The notes beneath the pieces were generated by a model. The model had not been told where the DNA came from and ran no database searches. It saw only the letters and a list, made by a program, of their open reading frames with translations. 34,645 nucleotides of DNA, taken from positions 1 to 34,645 of the forward strand of contig CAZJFH010000055.1 in assembly GCA_964545205.1 (NCBI GenBank), given 5' to 3'. Source of the DNA: CAZJFH01 sp964545205 (GTDB taxonomy: Bacteria > Pseudomonadota > Alphaproteobacteria > Rhodospirillales > Magnetospirillaceae). Position 1 is the stretch's first letter. Each line of letters begins with the position of its first letter. Both the position numbers and the translations under genes were made by a program. Below are positions 26,559 through 33,339 of the stretch, piece by piece.

Positions 26559-28463
26559 ATGCTCCGCTCCGCCCGCCTGTTCGCGCCGCTGCTGCTGGCC
26601 GCCGCCGCCCTGCCGGCGCTCGCCGGCACCGTCGCCTTCGACACCACCGGCGGCGACGCCTGGACCTTCGCCAAGACGCTGACCGGCAGCGCCGAGGGCT
26701 GCGCGGCGGTGACGCTGCGCTCGCCGGCCGGCAGCGTGCCGGCCACCCTGGTCGACGGCCGCTTCGCCGCCCGGGTGCCGCTGCACGGCGGCGACAACGC
26801 CGTCGCCGCGCTGTGCGACGGCGCCGTCGCGGCCGGACAGCGCTGGAGCGTGCGCCTGGACGACCGTCCCGTCGCCCGCATCCGGCTCCGGGCGGGCGAC
26901 GCCGTGACGCTCGACGCCGGCGCCAGCCGCGCGGCGCCGGGGCGTGGGGCGCCGATCCTGCGCCGCGACTGGCGCGCCGCCGCCGGCAATCCGGCGCCGC
27001 TGCCGACCGCGGACGGCCGTCCGCTCGACGGCGCCGCCGGCGAGACGGTGACGCTGCGGCCGCCGGCCGTCGACGGCGATTACGGCGTCGTGCTGCGCAC
27101 CACCGACGCGCTCGGCCGCGCCGACGAGGCGAAGCTGCTGCTGCGGGCCGAGAACGGCGCCCTGCGCGCCGCCGAGCGTCCGGCCTGGATCGACGACGCC
27201 GTCGTCTACGGCGTGGCGCCGCACTTCTTCGGCCCGCGCGGCCTGGCCGACGTCGCCGCCCGCCTCGACGACATCGCCGCCTTGGGCGCGACGGTGCTGT
27301 GGCTGTCGCCGATCACCGCGGCGCCCGACGACGATTTCGGCTATGCCGTGACCGACCATTTCGCCGTGCGCGAGTCCTTCGGCGGCGACGCCGACCTGAA
27401 GGCGCTGGTCGCCGGCGCCCATGCCCGCGGCATCAAGGTGATCATGGATTTCGTCCCCAACCATCTGTCGGACGCGCATCCCTATCACGTCGACGCCGAG
27501 GCCCGCGGCGCCGCCTCGCCGTATCACGGCTGGTTCGACCGCGGCGGCGACGGGGCGGTCACCAGCTATTTCGGCTGGGACAACCTCAAGAACCTCGACT
27601 TCGACGAGGCCGAGGTGCGGGCGATGATGACGGCGGCCTTCCGCCACTGGGTCGAGGAGTTCGACGTCGACGGCTTCCGCATCGACGTGAGCTGGGGCGT
27701 CCACGAGCGGGCGCCGGAGTTCTGGCCGGGGCTGGTCGCCGAGTTGAAGCGGATCAAGCCCGACCTGCTGCTGCTCTCCGAATCGACGATCCGCGAGGAC
27801 TGGCCGGCGGCGGCCGGCTTCGACGCCGCCTACGACTGGACCGAGAAGCTCGGCCACTGGGCGTGGACCGACGTGTTCGCGCCCGAAGGCCCCGACCTCG
27901 ACCGCCTGCGCGCCGCGCTGGCGGCGACGGAAGATGCCGAGGCACTGGTGTTCCGCTTCCTCAACAACAACGACACCGGTGCCCGCTTCGTCACCCGCTT
28001 CGGCCCCGACCAGACCCGGCTGGCCGCCACGCTGCTGATGACCCTGCCCGGGCTGCCGCTGGTCTACAACGGCGACGAGGCCGGCGCCGAATTCGAGCCC
28101 TACCAGCAGGAGGAGGCGATCGACTGGACCGACCGCCACGGCCTGCGCGCCCATTACGCGCGGCTGATCGCCCTGCGCCGGGCCGAGCCGGCGCTGCATG
28201 GGCGGGGGCTGCGCATGCTCGCCACCGAAGCCGACGAGCGGGTGCTGGCCTATGTCCGGCCCGGCGCGACGCCGGCCGGCGACGTGCTGGTGGCGATCAA
28301 TTTCGGCGCGGCGGCGACGGTGCGCCTGCCGACCGCCGGCGGCATCGACCTGCTGACCGGCGCCTCGGTGAGGGCAGAGGGCGGGCGCGTGGCGCTGCCG
28401 GCCCGCGGCGCCGTGGTGCTGCGCGCGGCCGTCGCTCCCGCTTCCGAGCGTGTGAAGAAATGA
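26559..28463 (+). CDS. Exported GH13 alpha-amylase-family protein
   Basis: The 634-residue protein has a signal peptide (cleavage near A22). Residues ~23-205 are a beta-rich N-terminal region with no clear family match. The (beta/alpha)8 catalytic domain (~208-540) contains the GH13 conserved regions: DFVPNH (297-302), GFRIDVSWG with nucleophile D376, LLLLSEST with acid/base E408, and FLNNND with D472. The last region usually reads NHD, so the histidine is Asn here. A C-terminal beta domain follows (to ~625). It should act on alpha-glucosidic bonds in the periplasm or outside; hydrolase versus transferase cannot be decided. GAGGA five bases before the ATG supports the start. Repeats follow the stop. 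No maltose or trehalose genes are adjacent. Confidence 0.87.
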   Translation: MLRSARLFAPLLLAAAALPALAGTVAFDTTGGDAWTFAKTLTGSAEGCAAVTLRSPAGSVPATLVDGRFAARVPLHGGDNAVAALCDGAVAAGQRWSVRLDDRPVARIRLRAGDAVTLDAGASRAAPGRGAPILRRDWRAAAGNPAPLPTADGRPLDGAAGETVTLRPPAVDGDYGVVLRTTDALGRADEAKLLLRAENGALRAAERPAWIDDAVVYGVAPHFFGPRGLADVAARLDDIAALGATVLWLSPITAAPDDDFGYAVTDHFAVRESFGGDADLKALVAGAHARGIKVIMDFVPNHLSDAHPYHVDAEARGAASPYHGWFDRGGDGAVTSYFGWDNLKNLDFDEAEVRAMMTAAFRHWVEEFDVDGFRIDVSWGVHERAPEFWPGLVAELKRIKPDLLLLSESTIREDWPAAAGFDAAYDWTEKLGHWAWTDVFAPEGPDLDRLRAALAATEDAEALVFRFLNNNDTGARFVTRFGPDQTRLAATLLMTLPGLPLVYNGDEAGAEFEPYQQEEAIDWTDRHGLRAHYARLIALRRAEPALHGRGLRMLATEADERVLAYVRPGATPAGDVLVAINFGAAATVRLPTAGGIDLLTGASVRAEGGRVALPARGAVVLRAAVAPASERVKK

Positions 28464-28483
28464 CCGCGAGCAGCGATTTCAGG

Positions 28484-28575
28484 CGTCATGCCCGCGAAAG
28501 CGGGCATCCATTCCTGTGGCATTTCAACAGGTTGCGACGCCTCAGGAATGGGCTCCCGCTTCCGCGGGAGCGACG
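28484..28575. repeat. Composite palindromic repeat: two inverted REP-like units
   Basis: Two 33-bp arms (28484-28516 and 28543-28575) are inverted copies of each other, 26 of 33 positions matching, around a 26-bp spacer. Each arm is itself a hairpin with an 8-bp stem: ATGCCCGC-GAAA-GCGGGCAT in the left arm and GCTCCCGC-TTCC-GCGGGAGC in the right. Six of the seven differences are paired changes that keep both small hairpins perfect. The element resembles the REP/BIME class of extragenic repeats. It lies between the GH13 stop and the phoU stop, so it may also act as a transcription or decay barrier. Confidence 0.75.
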
Positions 28576-28582
28576 GATCGTA

Positions 28583-28644
28583 TTTCTTCACAAGCTCTTC
28601 CGCGGGGGCGGCGGGGCGGTTTTCTTCACAAGCTCTTGCGCGGG
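28583..28644. repeat. Direct repeat of 24 bp with REP half-sites
   Basis: TTTCTTCACAAGCTCTT followed by (C/G)CGCGGG occurs at 28583-28606 and again at 28621-28644, with one difference in 24 and a 38-bp period. The second copy runs into GGGCATGACG, the end of the REP-like core. This is probably a partial duplication within the repeat cluster downstream of the GH13 gene. Confidence 0.7.
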
Positions 28645-28670
28645 CATGACGCCGCGACGAGAGGGGCGGG

Positions 28671-29399
28671 CTAGTCGCCCTTCGGCGCCAGATCGGCGAA
28701 CTGGGTGGTGACGTCGCGCTTCGGCCGGTTGGCGCGCAGCGACTGGCCGGTGACCAGGAAGTGGGTCATCTCGGCGATGTTGGTGGCGTGATCGCCGACG
28801 CGCTCGATGTTCTTGGCGACGAACATCAGGTGCGTGCAGGCGGTGATGTTGCGCGGGTCCTCGAGCATGTAGGTCAGCAGCTCGCGGAACACGCTGGAAT
28901 AGAGGTCGTCGACCTCCTGGTCGCGGTTCCACACCGCCATCGCCCGCTCGGCGTCCTGGCTCAGGTAGGCGTCGAGCACGTCCTTGATCATCTCGACCGC
29001 CAGCCCGCCCATGCGGGCGATGGCGCGCACCGCCGGCATCGGCGCGAGCTGGTTGAGCACCAGCACCCGCTTGGCCGAGCTGGCGGCGTGGTCGGCGACG
29101 CGCTCGAGCTCGCCCGACAGTTTCAGCGCCGTGATCACCCGGCGCAGGTCGTCGGCGACCGGATTGCGCAGCGCCAGCAGGCGCACCGCCATCTCGTTGG
29201 CGAGCACGTCGAGCTCGTCGACCTTGGCGTCCTCGGCGACGACGCGGCCGGCGAGGTCGCCGTCGCGCTCGGTCAGCGCCTGGATGAACTGCTTGAGCTG
29301 GCTTTCGGCAAGGCCGCCCATGCGGGCGATCACGTCCTGGAGCCGCTTCAGCTCGTCGTCGTAGGCCTTGACGATGTGGTTCTGGCCGATGGGTGCCAT
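28671..29399 (-). CDS. phoU: Phosphate signalling protein PhoU
   Basis: The 242-residue all-helical cytoplasmic protein has the two tandem three-helix PhoU repeats. The first runs from HIVKAYDDELKRLQDVIARMGG through DHAASSAKR, and the second from RAIARMGGLAVEMIKDVLDAYL through NIERVGDHATNIAE. The E/D-x-x-x-D patterns that bind metals are present in both (ELERVADHA and NIERVGDHA). PhoU connects phosphate transport to PhoR and keeps the Pho regulon off when phosphate is plentiful. It follows pstB by 22 bp with a strong AAGGAGG. The phoB regulator gene often found next to phoU is not in the window. Confidence 0.97.
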   Translation of the reverse strand: MAPIGQNHIVKAYDDELKRLQDVIARMGGLAESQLKQFIQALTERDGDLAGRVVAEDAKVDELDVLANEMAVRLLALRNPVADDLRRVITALKLSGELERVADHAASSAKRVLVLNQLAPMPAVRAIARMGGLAVEMIKDVLDAYLSQDAERAMAVWNRDQEVDDLYSSVFRELLTYMLEDPRNITACTHLMFVAKNIERVGDHATNIAEMTHFLVTGQSLRANRPKRDVTTQFADLAPKGD

Positions 29400-29421
29400 G
29401 GTGCCGTGCCTCCTTCCCGGC

Positions 29422-30219
29422 TCAGCCGAAGCGGCCGGTGATGTAGCCCTGGGTCAGCCGGTGACCCGGGTTGGTGAAGATCTGCTCGGTGTCGCCGACC
29501 TCGATCAGCTCGCCGAGATGGAAGAACGCCGTCTTCTGCGACACGCGCGCCGCCTGCTGCATCGAGTGGGTGACGATGACGATCGTATAGTTCTCGCGCA
29601 GCTCATCGATCAGCTCCTCGACCTTGGCGGTGGCGATCGGGTCGAGCGCCGAGCACGGCTCGTCCATCAGGATCACCTCGGGGCTGACCGCGATGGCGCG
29701 GGCGATGCACAGACGCTGCTGCTGGCCGCCCGACAGCCCCGTGCCCTGCTCGTGCAGCCGGTCCTTGACCTCGTCGATCAGGCCCGCCCGTTCGAGGCTG
29801 GTCATGACGATCTCGTCCAGTTCGGTGCGGTTGCGCGCCAGGCCGTGGATCTTCGGGCCGTAGGCGACGTTGTCGTAGATCGTCTTCGGGAACGGGTTGG
29901 GCTTCTGGAACACCATGCCGACCCGGGCGCGAAGCTGCACCGGATCGATGGCCCGCGAATAGATGTCCTGGCCGTCCAGCGTGATGCGCCCGGTGACGCG
30001 GGCGCCGGCGATGGTGTCGTTCATACGGTTGAGGCAGCGCAGGAAGGTCGACTTGCCGCAGCCCGACGGCCCGATCAGCGCGGTGACCGCGTTGGCCTCG
30101 ATCGTCAGATCGATCTGCTTCAGCGCCTGCTTGTTGCCGTAGAAGACGTCGACCTGCGACGCCACGACCTTTGCTTCTGCCGCACGCGTCGGGGCGGTGG
30201 CGGCCGCTTGCTCGTACAT
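29422..30219 (-). CDS. pstB: Phosphate ABC transporter ATPase PstB
   Basis: This 265-residue ABC ATPase has Walker A GPSGCGKST (50-58), the signature LSGGQQQR (162-169) and Walker B ILMDEP (183-188). Its PstB-specific elements are FLRCLNRMNDTI, MVFQKPNPFP with YDNVAYG, and CSALDPIATAKVEELI. PstB energises high-affinity phosphate uptake through PstCA with PstS and takes part in PhoR signalling. None of pstS, pstC or pstA is present here; a Pit permease gene lies upstream instead, 57 bp away. No strong Shine-Dalgarno sequence precedes the ATG, so the N-terminal ~18 residues are less certain. phoU follows directly. Confidence 0.96.
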   Translation of the reverse strand: MYEQAAATAPTRAAEAKVVASQVDVFYGNKQALKQIDLTIEANAVTALIGPSGCGKSTFLRCLNRMNDTIAGARVTGRITLDGQDIYSRAIDPVQLRARVGMVFQKPNPFPKTIYDNVAYGPKIHGLARNRTELDEIVMTSLERAGLIDEVKDRLHEQGTGLSGGQQQRLCIARAIAVSPEVILMDEPCSALDPIATAKVEELIDELRENYTIVIVTHSMQQAARVSQKTAFFHLGELIEVGDTEQIFTNPGHRLTQGYITGRFG

Positions 30220-30276
30220 GGTGACCCGATTACCGCTTCAGGGAACGACGCCCCCTATGTAGCGAGTCGAAGGCCG

Positions 30277-31851
30277 TCACGCACCCACAAAGCTGTGAAG
30301 AAGCAGATAAATGATCGCCGCCAGCAGCGCCGCGAGCGGCACCGTGATCACCCAGGCCGCGGCGATGGTCATCAGATGCTGACGCCGCACCAGGCGCCGC
30401 CGCTCGGCCTTCAGCCGTTTTTCGATCTCGCGCGCCGGGTCGATGGGCGCCGCCGCGCCGGCGCCGTCCGCGTCGCCGTCGCCGTCGCCGCTTCCGTTGC
30501 CGTTGCCGTTGCCGTTTCCGTTGCCGTTGCCGTTGGTCAGGCCGGCCGCCGCGCGCTGTCGGCGCTCGCGATGGCCGACCCACTCGCGCAGGAAGCCGAC
30601 GCCGAACACGCCGCCGACCGCGATGTGGGTCGAGCTGACCGGCAGGCCGAGGCCGGAGGCGACGATCACCGTGATCGCCGCCGACAGCGCCACGCAGTAG
30701 GCGCGCATCGGATCGAGCTTGGTGATCTCCTGGCCGACGGTACGGATCAGCTTCGGCCCGAACAGCACCAGGCCGAGCGAGATGCCGGCGGCGCCGACCA
30801 GCATCACCCAACCGGGGATCACCGCCTTGGCGCTGACCTGGCCCTCGCTGGCCGCCGCGACGACCGCCGCCAGCGGACCGACCGCGTTGGCGACGTCGTT
30901 GGCGCCGTGCGCGAAGGACAGCAGCGCCGCCGAGCAGATCAGCGGCACGGTGAACAGGCCGCTGACCGCCTTGCGCCGGTTCTCGAGCCCGACGGCGTGG
31001 CGGCGCACCCACGGCGCCGCGAGGCCGTAGCCGGCGGCGAAGGCGGCGATGCCGATCGTGGCGATGCCCCAGTTCGGCACCTTCCAGATCTGCTTGAGGC
31101 CCTTCGAGGTCAGGTAGGCGGCGAAGGCGCCGGCCATGATCGCGACCAGCAGCGGCACCCAGCGCACCGCCGCGGCCACCTTGTCCTCGGGGCGCAGGAT
31201 GGTGACCTTCATGAAGTAAAGGAAGGCCGCCGCGATGACGCCGCCGAGCACCGGCGAGATCACCCAGCTCGCGGCGATGGCGCCCATCACCGCCCAGTCG
31301 ACCACCGCCAGGCCGGCGGCGGCGGCGCCGGAGCCGAGCACGCCGCCGACGATCGAGTGGGTGGTCGAGACCGGGGCGCCGACCCAGGTCGCCAGGTGGA
31401 TCCACAGGGCGGCGGCCAGCAGCGCCGACATCATCACCAGGATGAAGTCCTCGGCGTCGGTGAACGCCGTGGGATCGACGATGCCCTTCGAGATCGTCGA
31501 GACGACGTCGCCGCCGGCGACCAGGGCGCCCATCGCCTCGAACACCGCGGCGATCGCCAGCGCCCCGAACAGCGTTAAGGCCCGCGAGCCGACGGCCGGC
31601 CCGACATTGTTGGCGACGTCGTTGGCGCCGATGTTGATCGCCATGTAGCCGCCGATGATCGCGGCGGCGACGATGAACGCCTGGTGCTCGGCGCCGACCG
31701 TCAGCAGGGCGGCGAAGGCCCAGACCAGGATCAGGAAGAACAGGCCGAGCCCGACCGCGGTCGTCGACCGCGCCGTCTGCCGGGTCGCCTCCTCGAGCCG
31801 GACGATCCGTTTCAGATCCTTGTCCAGCTTCTTGTATGGCGGCTTGCTCAC
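30277..31851 (-). CDS. PiT-family inorganic phosphate permease
   Basis: This ~524-residue inner-membrane phosphate transporter (H+- or cation-coupled) has the two PiT signature repeats: GGYMAINIGANDVANNVGP near residue 70 and LSFAHGANDVANAVGPLAA near 320. These are followed by the APVSTTHS and LPVSSTHIAVGG motifs. About eleven to twelve helices are expected. Between the last helices is a long cytoplasmic loop with seven Asn-Gly dipeptides, then Gly-Asp repeats. The GTG at 31851 is preferred because GGGGGACGAG precedes it; an upstream GTG at 31890 has no ribosome-binding site. The position between phoR and pstB, where pstSCA usually lies, is unusual. Closer to the large PitA-like bacterial/eukaryotic type than to the short Pit forms, from length alone. 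Confidence 0.92.
   Translation of the reverse strand: MSKPPYKKLDKDLKRIVRLEEATRQTARSTTAVGLGLFFLILVWAFAALLTVGAEHQAFIVAAAIIGGYMAINIGANDVANNVGPAVGSRALTLFGALAIAAVFEAMGALVAGGDVVSTISKGIVDPTAFTDAEDFILVMMSALLAAALWIHLATWVGAPVSTTHSIVGGVLGSGAAAAGLAVVDWAVMGAIAASWVISPVLGGVIAAAFLYFMKVTILRPEDKVAAAVRWVPLLVAIMAGAFAAYLTSKGLKQIWKVPNWGIATIGIAAFAAGYGLAAPWVRRHAVGLENRRKAVSGLFTVPLICSAALLSFAHGANDVANAVGPLAAVVAAASEGQVSAKAVIPGWVMLVGAAGISLGLVLFGPKLIRTVGQEITKLDPMRAYCVALSAAITVIVASGLGLPVSSTHIAVGGVFGVGFLREWVGHRERRQRAAAGLTNGNGNGNGNGNGNGSGDGDGDADGAGAAAPIDPAREIEKRLKAERRRLVRRQHLMTIAAAWVITVPLAALLAAIIYLLLHSFVGA
30491..30538. repeat. Hexanucleotide tandem repeat inside the pit gene
   Basis: TTGCCG-type hexamers are repeated about seven times with one TTTCCG interruption. 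They encode the Asn-Gly dipeptides on the minus strand. The unit is a multiple of three, so copy-number change would lengthen or shorten the cytoplasmic loop without shifting the frame. A related GTCGCC-type tract continues to about 30468 and encodes Gly-Asp. Confidence 0.75.
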
Positions 31852-31915
31852 GATCTCGTCCCCCCGCACGGAGTCGCTAGGGGGGTACACCAGCGCCGGC
31901 CGGGCCGCAACGAAA

Positions 31916-31934
31916 ATGTAAAGAAACCGTCACA
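31916..31934 (+). promoter_or_regulatory. Candidate Pho box upstream of the pit gene
   Basis: ATGTAAAGAAACCGTCACA matches 13 of 19 positions of the CTGTCATAAAACTGTCATA form of the PhoB box as I recall it. It is one of the few A+T-rich spots in the region, overlapping the end of phoR and ~65 bp before the pit start. It is oriented opposite to pit. PhoB represses pit in some rhizobia, so a repressor site is conceivable. Weak evidence only. Confidence 0.25.
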
Positions 31935-33339
31935 CGTCGCCGTCGCCGGCCACGGGCAGGTAGACGGTGAAGATGCTGCCCTCGCCGGGCGTGCTGTCGA
32001 TGGTCAGGGCGCCGCGATGGCGGTTGACGATGTGCTTGACGATCGCCAGCCCCAGCCCGGTTCCGCCCAGCGTGCGCGAACGCGCGGTGTCGACGCGGTA
32101 GAAACGCTCGGTGAGCCGCGGCAGGTGCTCGCGGGCGATGCCCTCGCCGTGATCGCGCACCGCGACCGCGACGGCGCCGCCCGGAAGCGCCTGGCCGGCC
32201 GCCGTCGGCACCCTGTCGACGCGCCGGGCCGAGATCTCGACCGGACGCTGTTCGCCGCCGTATTTCAAGGCGTTGTCGATCAGGTTCTGGAACACCTGCG
32301 TCAGCTCGTCGGGCTGCCCGACCACCGGCGGCAGGTCGTCGGGCAGGTCGACCTCGAGACGGTTGTCGCGCGCCTGCGCCTGCAGGGCGAGGCCGTCGAC
32401 GACGTGCCGCAGCACGCCGGACAGCGCGACGTGGTCCTGCGGCGCGCTGTGCTCGTTGAGTTCGATCCGCGACAGCGACAGCAGGTCGTTGACCAGCCGG
32501 CTCATGCGGCCGGCCTGCTCCTGCATGATGGCGAGGAACCGCTCGCGGGCCTCGGCGTCGTCGCGGGCCGGGCCGCGCAGGGTCTCGATGAAGCCGAGCA
32601 GGGCGGCCAGCGGCGTGCGCAGCTCGTGGCTGGCGTTGGCGACGAAGTCGGCGCGCATGCGCTCGATGCGTTTCAAGGCGGTCATGTCGTGCAGCGCCAG
32701 CACGGCGACCGAGCCGTCGACGCCGCGGATCGGCAGCGGCGTGACGGTGGCGCGGAACACCCGGTCCATGGCGCCGGACAGCACCAGCTCCAGCTCTTCG
32801 CCGGGCCGGCCGGCGAGCACGCGCTCCGTGGCGTCGAGGATGCCGGGGTCGCGCAGGCTCGACGCCAGTTCGCGGCCGACGAGCTCGCGGCCGAACAGCT
32901 TGCGCCCGGCCAGGTTGGTGCGGACGACGCGGCGTTGCGCGTCGAGGAAGAACAGCGGGTCCGGCAGGCTGTCGATGGCGGTCTCGTTCGAGGACGCCAC
33001 CGCCTCCAGTTCGGCGTTCTTCTGCCGCCACGATCGCCGGAGCTGCGCGATTCCGATCAGCAGCTCCTCGGCGATGGCCGACGGTCCGACCTCGGGCGGC
33101 TCGTCGCGGCTGCCGGAGGCCAGCCCGCGCAGATGCGCGGCCACCGCCAGCAGATCGCGCAGGTGCGGCCGCAGCAGCACGGCGCCGAGCGCCGCCGCCG
33201 CGACGGCCCCGGCCAGCGCCGCCCAGCCGTTCAGAAGGCCGAGCAGCGCCAGCGTGAACAGTACCGCCGCCGCCGGCGCCGACGTCAGCAGGACGGTCGG
33301 CACAAGTCCCGAAAGCCGGACCGGCGGCGGCTTGGTCAT
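31930..33339 (-). CDS. phoR: Phosphate regulon sensor kinase PhoR
   Basis: This 469-residue membrane kinase has two closely spaced N-terminal helices (~12-36 and 38-57) with almost no periplasmic loop, as in PhoR. A charged linker and a PAS domain (~118-220, SLPDPLFFLDAQRRVVRTN) follow. HisKA has H238 (NASHELRTPLAALLGF). The HATPase has an N-box (QNLIDNALKYG, 351-361), DHGEGI, and GGTGLGLAIVKHIVNRHRG, the last being very PhoR-like. It phosphorylates PhoB under phosphate limitation and is restrained by PstB/PhoU. Its ATG overlaps the TGA of the malic-enzyme gene by 4 bp (ATGA). The phosphate genes pit, pstB and phoU follow downstream. phoB is not in the window. Confidence 0.95.
   Translation of the reverse strand: MTKPPPVRLSGLVPTVLLTSAPAAAVLFTLALLGLLNGWAALAGAVAAAALGAVLLRPHLRDLLAVAAHLRGLASGSRDEPPEVGPSAIAEELLIGIAQLRRSWRQKNAELEAVASSNETAIDSLPDPLFFLDAQRRVVRTNLAGRKLFGRELVGRELASSLRDPGILDATERVLAGRPGEELELVLSGAMDRVFRATVTPLPIRGVDGSVAVLALHDMTALKRIERMRADFVANASHELRTPLAALLGFIETLRGPARDDAEARERFLAIMQEQAGRMSRLVNDLLSLSRIELNEHSAPQDHVALSGVLRHVVDGLALQAQARDNRLEVDLPDDLPPVVGQPDELTQVFQNLIDNALKYGGEQRPVEISARRVDRVPTAAGQALPGGAVAVAVRDHGEGIAREHLPRLTERFYRVDTARSRTLGGTGLGLAIVKHIVNRHRGALTIDSTPGEGSIFTVYLPVAGDGDV

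Noticed and set aside
30247..31888. CCCCCTA motifs on both sides of pit (near 30249 and 31880), with similar TAGCGA(C/G)TC next to them, and a third near 17230
   Set aside because: Orientation and spacing differ at each place, and the shared string is short. I could not tie it to a known regulator. Chance in G+C-rich DNA is likely.
31852..31890. Longer pit product starting at GTG 31890
   Set aside because: There is no ribosome-binding site upstream of it and the added 13 residues have no family similarity, whereas GTG 31851 has a strong purine-rich element.
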